Position numbers and translations under genes: made by a program
The notes under the pieces: model-generated
What the model was told of the DNA's origin: nothing
Database searches by the model: none
What the model saw: only the letters and a program-made list of their open reading frames with translations
In this document: piece by piece, positions 7,084 through 9,112 of the stretch
How positions within the stretch are numbered: the first letter of the stretch is position 1
Layout of the letters: every line of letters starts with the position of its first letter
Assembly: GCA_003577005.1 (NCBI GenBank)
Contig: QEUW01000319.1
Coordinates: forward strand, 1-9,112
Origin: Chloroflexota bacterium
GTDB lineage: Bacteria > Chloroflexota > Anaerolineae > Caldilineales > Caldilineaceae
Length of the DNA: 9,112 nucleotides
Direction: 5' to 3'

Positions 7084-7415
7084 CTCTTGCCCTTTTCGAC
7101 TGGATAGCCTGCCGCCTGCCAGGCTGGAAAACCGCCTTCCAATGCTTTGGCATCATAGCCGCTCTCACGGAGCAGCGCCGCGGCCCGCTCGCTGCGCGAG
7201 TTGCCGCGATGGCGCATGTTTCAATAGGGCACCACAGGCCGGTCTTGTGGAATTTCCGCCAGGTGTTGCTCCAGCTCATCACCGGGGATGTGCAGCGCAC
7301 CGGGGATATGGCCGGCGGCATACTCCTCGTCCCCGCGCACGTCGATGACCGTTGGCGGCTCTGTCGCTTGCAGTTGTTGGTGCAGTTCGGTTGGTGATAT
7401 GTATTCGGTTGTCAT
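7080..7415 (-). CDS. Rhodanese-like sulfurtransferase with in-frame TGA at the catalytic Cys position (candidate selenoprotein)
   Basis: Read from the ATG at 7415, the first 64 residues are the N-terminal half of a single rhodanese domain, including TVIDVRGDEEYAAGHIPGA (22-40) and DRPVVPY (58-64). A TGA at 7223-7221 follows. In the same frame the domain continues as NMRHRGNSRSERAAALLRE and GYDAKALEGGFPAWQAAGYP, ending with TGA at 7082-7080: 111 residues if the first TGA is read. Normal relatives read VVTYCNM..., so codon 65 is exactly the catalytic Cys that carries the persulfide. No other codon is damaged, the frame is intact on both sides, and ATGA overlaps join it to padR upstream and to the permease downstream. 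Reading TGA as Sec would give a selenol active site. Otherwise the gene is broken by one point mutation, or the base is wrong. Sec machinery is not in this window. Confidence 0.65.
7179..7208 (-). promoter_or_regulatory. SECIS-like hairpin downstream of the in-frame TGA
   Basis: Starting 13 nt after the TGA, the transcript can form CGCGGC/GCCGCG (6 bp), a small AA/CGG internal loop, then CUCGC/GCGAG (5 bp) closed by a GCA loop. The apical loop begins with G and lies 25 nt from the UGA, compatible with the general bacterial SECIS description (hairpin just 3' of UGA, G within the first two loop bases). A GC-rich coding sequence can form such stems by chance, so the element is a candidate only. 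Confidence 0.4.
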
Positions 7416-7771
7416 GATGACGGCTCCCCTTTTGGCTTCGTCAGGTTGGGAGTTGAACGATCCGCCGGATCGTACCCTTCCAACACCTCATCGACCAGTT
7501 CGTGGATTTTTGGCCGGGCTTCGGCCAATGCCTGGCTGCCCCCTGGTGTAATCCTATAATACTTGCGCACTTTACCCTGTACAACCTTTTCCTCGGCCAC
7601 CAGATAGCCCTGCGCCTCCAACTGGTGCAGGATCGGGTAGAGCGTGCCGGGGCTGAGTTCGTAGCCGTGGCGGCGCAATTCTTCGATCAAGGCCAGGCCG
7701 TAGACAGGCTCCTGTTCAGCGTGATGGAGAATATGAATTTTGATAAAGCCCAGAAAAAAGTCTCGGATCAT
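7412..7771 (-). CDS. PadR-family transcriptional regulator
   Basis: A 119-residue winged-helix repressor. The N-terminal domain shows the PadR pattern: KIHILHHAEQEPVYGLALIE (11-30), then the recognition-helix signature LSPGTLYPILHQLEAQGYL (39-57), then the wing with GKVRKYYRITPGGSQAL (66-82). A C-terminal helix (about 83-100) would serve dimerisation. This short form is the usual PadR-s2 size. The residues after 100 (ADRSTPNLTKP...) look disordered. It is first in the operon with the rhodanese and the permease and probably autoregulates; an inverted repeat overlaps its promoter. The effector is unknown. It is divergent from the small membrane-protein gene at 7988, so it may control that side too. 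Confidence 0.92.
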   Translation of the reverse strand: MIRDFFLGFIKIHILHHAEQEPVYGLALIEELRRHGYELSPGTLYPILHQLEAQGYLVAEEKVVQGKVRKYYRITPGGSQALAEARPKIHELVDEVLEGYDPADRSTPNLTKPKGEPSS

Positions 7772-7790
7772 CTTTGTTTACGAATCTCAA

Positions 7791-7805
7791 TATCGAAAAC
7801 CGATA
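7791..7805. promoter_or_regulatory. Candidate PadR operator (TATCG-N5-CGATA)
   Basis: TATCGAAAACCGATA is a perfect 5-5-5 inverted repeat located 20 nt upstream of the padR start codon. It overlaps the proposed -10 of that gene, a position where a bound dimer would block transcription. Function is inferred from position and symmetry. Confidence 0.5.
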
Positions 7806-7831
7806 GTAACATGAGTGTGGCGATACGCCAA
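7803..7831 (-). promoter_or_regulatory. Candidate promoter of the padR operon
   Basis: On the minus strand TTGGCG (7831-7826) and TACTAT (7808-7803) are 17 bp apart, and TGT precedes the -10 as an extended element. The -35 matches the consensus at 4 of 6 bases. A TTGACA further upstream has no good -10 at the right distance. Confidence 0.4.
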
Positions 7832-7987
7832 GTCGAACTTGTCAATTTTCACCACCCTTCCTCGATCTCTTCACATTTTTTTCACAAGGCTACCGGATAC
7901 TGAGCGTGTACACAGCGAACAAGCACACAACTCGCTGGAGTCAGCAAAGTCGGGCAGCAGGCGCTGTCCTATACACAGGAGGTAACA

Positions 7988-8452
7988 ATGTTCGAACGCT
8001 TCAAAAATCTGGACCGGCAGACGGCTGTCGGCCTGGCCGTAGCCGCCGTCGTAGGCATCTTGCTCTTTGGCGCCATCGCCGGGGTGATCCGTCAGGCGGG
8101 GTGGAACGAAGGATTTCTGTTTGGCCTGTTGGCGAGCGGCGGCGAAGGGGGGAAAACGCTGAACCCGTATCTTGCCCACCGCTATGGCTACGGCTGGCAT
8201 CCGGGCTGGTTTATCGGCGGGTTTTTCAGATTCTTCTTCTTTGCATTCCTGCTGCTGGTCTTCTTCAAATTCCTGGGTTTCTGGCGCTGGCGCATGCATG
8301 GTGGGCCGCAGGGAAGATACTGGCACCATCACGGCCCGTGGCAGGAGGGTCCCGGCCCATCCGCCCAACCCGGTCAGGAATCACAGCCAGCCGCCGGTTC
8401 AGCCGGGGCGGAGGAAAACAAGCCGCAGAATACGTCTTGGACGAACGTCTAG
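7988..8452 (+). CDS. Small two-TM His/Gly-rich membrane protein, unknown function
   Basis: I do not recognise a named family for this 154-residue protein. It has a short basic N-terminus, TM1 at about 13-34 (VGLAVAAVVGILLFGAIAGV), a loop of about 40 residues with Gly, Tyr and His (YLAHRYGYGWHPGWFIGG), and TM2 at about 79-99, unusually rich in Phe (FFRFFFFAFLLLVFFKFLGF). The C-terminal tail is soluble: WRWRMHGGP, a HHHGPW cluster (113-118), then a low-complexity Pro/Gln/Ala/Glu stretch. The His clusters could bind metal. A strong AGGAGGT (7977-7983) sets the start. It is divergent from padR across a 216-bp shared regulatory region and precedes the DUF2269-type gene on the same strand, so it may belong to the same stress or permeability response; that link is inference. 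Confidence 0.7.
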   Translation: MFERFKNLDRQTAVGLAVAAVVGILLFGAIAGVIRQAGWNEGFLFGLLASGGEGGKTLNPYLAHRYGYGWHPGWFIGGFFRFFFFAFLLLVFFKFLGFWRWRMHGGPQGRYWHHHGPWQEGPGPSAQPGQESQPAAGSAGAEENKPQNTSWTNV

Positions 8453-8479
8453 GTTCGGTTGGATGCTTAGCCGTAGACA

Positions 8480-8511
8480 CGTTAACAATTGACAATTGTC
8501 AATTGTTAACG
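8480..8511. repeat. 32-bp perfect palindrome between the two membrane-protein genes
   Basis: The half-site CGTTAACAATTGACAA is followed at once by its own reverse complement, giving a perfect 32-bp palindrome without spacer. It is AT-rich against a GC-rich background and contains overlapping CAATTG units. Read in one frame, either strand yields the same peptide, LTIDNCQLLT. It lies 23 bp before the DUF2269-type start. It may be a dispersed palindromic repeat or an operator; no T-run follows, so it is a poor intrinsic terminator. Confidence 0.9.
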
Positions 8512-8534
8512 CCTGATTTCGAGGAGCACCACAC

Positions 8535-8999
8535 ATGTTCTCCATGTATGCACTTCTCAAATTCATCCACGTGACAGCCGCGATCATCTGGGTCGGTGGT
8601 GCGATTGCCATCACGGTGCTCAATGCCCGGCTGGCCCGCGAACAGGACCAGGGCGCCCTGCTCGCACTGGCGCGCCAGGCCGGGTTTTACGGTCAGGCAG
8701 TGTTGGGCCCGGCGGCCATCACCACGTTGGTTGCCGGCATTGCGACGGCTCTTACGGTGGGGTTTCCCTTTGAAAGCTTGTGGATCACTTGGGGGTTTGC
8801 CGGGGTCTTTGGTTCCATCCTTCTTGGCTCGACTTTCATCCGCCGCACCTATGGGGAGATGGCTCAGCTCATCGCCAGCTCCGGCCCAGACACGATGCGC
8901 CTGGGCGCCCTCCAGAGCCGGTTATGGTTCCTCAACCTGGCCAACTTGCTGCTCTTGCTCTCTACGGTGTGGGCGATGGTCTTCAAGCCAACACTCTGA
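8535..8999 (+). CDS. DUF2269-type integral membrane protein
   Basis: A 154-residue protein with four predicted TM segments at about 7-29, 57-76, 82-102 and 130-149. The first helix, LLKFIHVTAAIIWVGGAIAI, has the conserved His (12) and WVGG signature of DUF2269-like proteins, related in pattern to CopD/heme-binding-type four-helix membrane proteins. RRTYGEM and SRLWFLNLANLLLLLSTVWAMV also fit that family. The function of DUF2269 is not known, and heme or metal binding by the conserved His is only a suggestion. GAGGAG (8521-8526) lies 8 nt before the ATG; a second ATG three codons later is possible. Nothing convincing follows it up to the end of the window. Confidence 0.82.
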   Translation: MFSMYALLKFIHVTAAIIWVGGAIAITVLNARLAREQDQGALLALARQAGFYGQAVLGPAAITTLVAGIATALTVGFPFESLWITWGFAGVFGSILLGSTFIRRTYGEMAQLIASSGPDTMRLGALQSRLWFLNLANLLLLLSTVWAMVFKPTL

Positions 9000-9112
9000 A
9001 GTAGATGCCCCGCTGGCTATGTTCTTTCTCGTTTTTGACAGCTTGCACTGGCTCACCGGCGTCACGCTGAATGTAGCCGGCGGGGTGGTCATGCTCTGAA
9101 CCCAAATGAGGA

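Noticed and set aside
7221..7223. UGA read as tryptophan through an alternative genetic code
   Set aside because: Trp is written TGG throughout and TGA serves as the normal stop of several genes here; Cys, not Trp, is expected at the site.
5990..7321. Long minus-strand frame (443 codons) across the permease and rhodanese region
   Set aside because: It is an out-of-frame reading of the permease, with a His/Arg/Gly-rich product typical of GC-rich shadow frames.
9019..9099. Possible 26-residue ORF (MFFLVFDSLHWLTGV...)
   Set aside because: No ribosome binding site, no recognisable similarity, and very short; it may be chance in the tail after the DUF2269-type gene.

Overview
The window looks like a chromosomal segment of a free-living, fairly GC-rich bacterium. 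The gene set (an enolase-superfamily dehydratase, a Gfo/Idh oxidoreductase, an MBL hydrolase, a PadR regulator, a retropepsin-like/DUF5678 pair) and its style are compatible with a Chloroflexota member of the Caldilinea/Anaerolineae kind. That assignment is an inference from gene content; there is no rRNA or other marker gene here. TGA ends several genes and Trp is written TGG, so the standard code is in use.

Layout, left to right. (1) 1-468 (+) is the C-terminal part of an enolase-superfamily sugar-acid dehydratase/racemase. (2) 397-756 (-) is a RelE-like toxin fragment that lacks its N-terminus, followed by a GC-rich spacer. (3) 897-4850 (+) is a tight four-gene run: MBL-fold hydrolase, small nucleotidyltransferase (4-bp overlap), sulfotransferase-like protein (7-bp gap), and Gfo/Idh/MocA oxidoreductase (21-bp gap). 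It reads like an operon that modifies a small molecule or sugar by nucleotidyl and sulfuryl transfer plus oxidation. (4) 4900-5717 (-) is a two-gene unit, a DUF5678-domain protein followed 2 bp later by a single-domain retropepsin-like aspartyl protease, with its own extended -10 promoter. (5) 7771-5770 (-) is a translationally coupled operon: PadR regulator, rhodanese, APC-family permease, each junction an ATGA overlap. (6) 7988-8999 (+), divergent from padR, encodes a small two-TM His/Gly-rich protein and a DUF2269-type membrane protein, separated by a 32-bp perfect palindrome.

The most striking observation is the rhodanese gene. Its frame is interrupted by a single TGA exactly where the catalytic cysteine belongs. 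The frame then continues cleanly through the rest of the rhodanese domain and ends in an ATGA overlap with the permease. Just downstream of the TGA lies a strong two-tier hairpin whose apical loop starts with G, 25 nt from the TGA, which fits the general bacterial SECIS layout. The gene is therefore a candidate selenocysteine-containing rhodanese. A nonsense mutation or sequencing error at the Cys codon is the main alternative.
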